Assembly: GCA_005240015.1 (NCBI GenBank)
Contig: SBBV01000038.1
Span: 1 to 6,537 of the forward strand
Length of the DNA: 6,537 nt
Direction: 5' to 3'
Source of the DNA: Candidatus Odyssella thessalonicensis
Lineage (GTDB): Bacteria > Pseudomonadota > Alphaproteobacteria > Bin65
A program made the translations under genes and the position numbers. Position 1 is the stretch's first letter. Each line of letters opens with the position of its first letter. Positions 5,733 to 6,537 of the stretch are shown here, piece after piece. The notes below the pieces were generated by a model. That model worked only from the letters and a program-made list of their open reading frames with translations. It did no database searches and was not told the DNA's origin.

Positions 5733-6191
5733 CTACTTGATAGTTCGCTTGTCGCCGAGGGCAATCAAGTCGCAGATCACGGTTCCGACAATGAGCGTCA
5801 GGAACGCGTAACTCAGAATGTTGAACCAGAGTTCTGGTGCCCAATAGTTTGACGCCAGCAACCCGATGCTGGAAAGACCGCCAATGTAGAGACTTAGACC
5901 CGAGGCCCGCTCCCGGCTTATTGCAACGATGTCCATAGCCAACCGGGCAATCGTGAAGACCGGAATCCAAACGACGAAGCGGAAAAGATTGACTTGCTTA
6001 TCGAGTTCCATGTTGTCCCCCGCCACAACGAGGAACAGAAGCAGGAATGAAAGGGCCATGGCTGTTGAGGACAAGACGATAGAAATTACCAGGGCCGTTT
6101 TTCGCACCTGAGCCACCCGCTCGCCCCCGCTTTGGACGAGCGGAGATTGTGAGCGAAGTAGGGAAAGCGCGAACGCTCTGGGTTGCCTCAT
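5733..6191 (-). CDS. Hypothetical four-helix membrane protein
   Basis: The preferred start is ATG 6191 (152 aa), with AGGGG 10 bases upstream. The frame is open to an ATG at 6242, which would add 17 residues, but that extension runs through an AT-rich, promoter-like stretch (TTAATTATTGG, then TATATC) and lacks a ribosome site. A GTG near 6114, just before the first helix, is another possible start. About 30 residues rich in Ser/Arg precede four hydrophobic segments, roughly 32-58 (ISIVLSSTAMALSFLLLFL), 70-91, 99-118 and 121-145 in the 152-residue numbering, and the tail is GDKRTIK. No motif or family is recognised. Its base composition is clearly less GC-rich than its neighbours', with weak codon bias, suggesting a lineage-specific or transferred gene. 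It lies 26 bp upstream of the ureohydrolase gene and may share its transcript. Confidence 0.65.
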   Translation of the reverse strand: MRQPRAFALSLLRSQSPLVQSGGERVAQVRKTALVISIVLSSTAMALSFLLLFLVVAGDNMELDKQVNLFRFVVWIPVFTIARLAMDIVAISRERASGLSLYIGGLSSIGLLASNYWAPELWFNILSYAFLTLIVGTVICDLIALGDKRTIK

Positions 6192-6340
6192 CGGCCGCAA
6201 ACCCCTGATATACCAATAATTAAGCATCTTTGCCGGGGGCATTCCGGGAACTTAAGGACGGCGGCGGCGTTCGTTGCTTCGGCTCCGGCCCCCTGCGATC
6301 CGGGCTTTGGACAACGAAAAGACGATCTTGGGAGAGTTTG
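6192..6340. promoter_or_regulatory. Divergent intergenic region with a probable leftward promoter
   Basis: This 149-bp gap separates the leftward membrane-protein gene from the rightward small ORF. On the minus strand an AT-rich tract (6203-6227) containing TATATC is the best -10 candidate, just upstream of the ATG at 6191. No convincing -35 or rightward promoter is visible. Bases from 6287 onward belong to the terminal inverted repeat. Confidence 0.35.
6330..6334 (+). promoter_or_regulatory. Ribosome binding site of the 33-codon ORF
   Basis: GGGAG lies 6 bases before the ATG at 6341 and decides this start over an earlier in-frame ATG at 6230, whose translation would run through non-coding-looking sequence. 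The site lies inside the left arm of the inverted repeat. Confidence 0.6.
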
Positions 6341-6442
6341 ATGGGTGGTTTCTTCCAGTGGCTTGAAGGTGCCATCGCCTATATTGCGGCGGTCACCGGC
6401 CTGAGCGTGCTCTGCTTCGTCGCGATGCGCCTGCTCGCCTGA
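6341..6442 (+). CDS. Small single-helix membrane peptide, hypothetical (33 aa)
   Basis: From ATG 6341 to TGA 6440-6442, 33 codons encode MGGFFQWLEG, then a hydrophobic helix (about 11-30, AIAYIAAVTGLSVLCFVAM) and the tail RLLA. A good GGGAG site precedes it. Size and layout fit the small membrane proteins that serve as subunits or regulators of larger complexes, or hydrophobic toxins of type I toxin-antitoxin loci; nothing in the sequence chooses between these. Its first 12-13 codons lie in the inverted-repeat arm and its stop is 2 bases before the other arm, so its mRNA could fold into a 92-bp duplex hiding the start. If the right arm is artefactual, the gene itself may still be real. Confidence 0.5.
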   Translation: MGGFFQWLEGAIAYIAAVTGLSVLCFVAMRLLA

Positions 6443-6537
6443 GCGCGATGGCACCTTCAAGCCACTGGAAGAAACCACCCATCAAACTCTCCCAAGATCG
6501 TCTTTTCGTTGTCCAAAGCCCGGATCGCAGGGGGCCC

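Larger units (their letters stand above)
6287..6536. repeat. 92-bp perfect inverted repeat with a 66-bp spacer at the window edge
   Basis: The left arm (6287-6378) is the exact reverse complement of the right arm (6445-6536); all 92 positions agree. Base pairing fails at 6286/6537 and at 6379/6444. The spacer is 6379-6444. The left arm holds the ribosome site, start codon and first codons of the small ORF at 6341. The right arm therefore offers a second copy of the same start on the minus strand (ATG 6482), which diverges after about 13 residues and stops at 29. Arms this long and this identical, ending one base before the window edge, suggest either a fold-back artefact at a contig end or a very recent inverted duplication. 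Confidence 0.97.

Noticed and set aside
4478..5764. 428-codon minus-strand frame overlapping the ureohydrolase gene and gluQ
   Set aside because: It is an out-of-frame Arg/Pro/Ala-rich translation of two real genes and the REP-like element between them.
6287..6536. Insertion sequence or MITE ends
   Set aside because: No transposase frame, no target-site duplication can be assessed at the window edge, and 92-bp perfect arms with a 66-bp spacer are unlike usual IS ends.

Overview
The window looks like chromosomal DNA of a high-GC alphaproteobacterium, probably from an uncultured lineage or a metagenome contig. Four things support this: strong G/C bias at third codon positions, a FixL/FixJ-type two-component pair, a stand-alone glutamyl-Q tRNA(Asp) synthetase, and a GAAC-N7-GAAC direct repeat, which is the alphaproteobacterial form of the LexA (SOS) box. 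No genus can be named from the sequence alone.

Left part, + strand (1-3040). The window opens inside a membrane-anchored sensor histidine kinase (C-terminal half, 1-894). A complete FixJ-like response regulator follows it directly (899-1516), so the two are almost certainly one operon. After a 237-bp gap holding a GC-rich hairpin and a possible 22-codon leader ORF comes a 428-residue membrane protein of the putative Na+/H+ antiporter family (1754-3040). It shows a clear internal duplication.

Middle (3041-3771). About 520 bp carry no convincing gene but hold several non-random signals: a hairpin at the antiporter stop, six GTnAACA-type units spaced close to whole turns of the DNA helix (3138-3210), GC-rich inverted repeats (3319-3369), and a good LexA box (3404-3418). 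A small basic coiled-coil ORF (56 aa, 3560-3730) follows on the + strand.

Right part, - strand (3772-6191). Three genes run leftwards: a four-helix membrane protein of unknown function (5733-6191), an arginase/agmatinase-family ureohydrolase (4717-5706) and gluQ (3772-4617). The gap between the last two is filled by an 80-bp REP-like double hairpin (4636-4715). The three genes could be co-transcribed, but they share no obvious pathway.

Right edge (6287-6537). A 92-bp perfect inverted repeat encloses a 66-bp spacer and lies around a 33-codon membrane-peptide ORF (6341-6442). Its right arm ends one base before the window end. This is either a fold-back assembly or amplification artefact at a contig end, or a real long palindrome that would sequester the start of the small gene. 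It is the most unusual structure in the window and should be verified first.

I see no complete new defence, mobile or biosynthetic system here. The real leads are the terminal palindrome, the orphan LexA box with its small downstream ORF, and the helically phased repeats.
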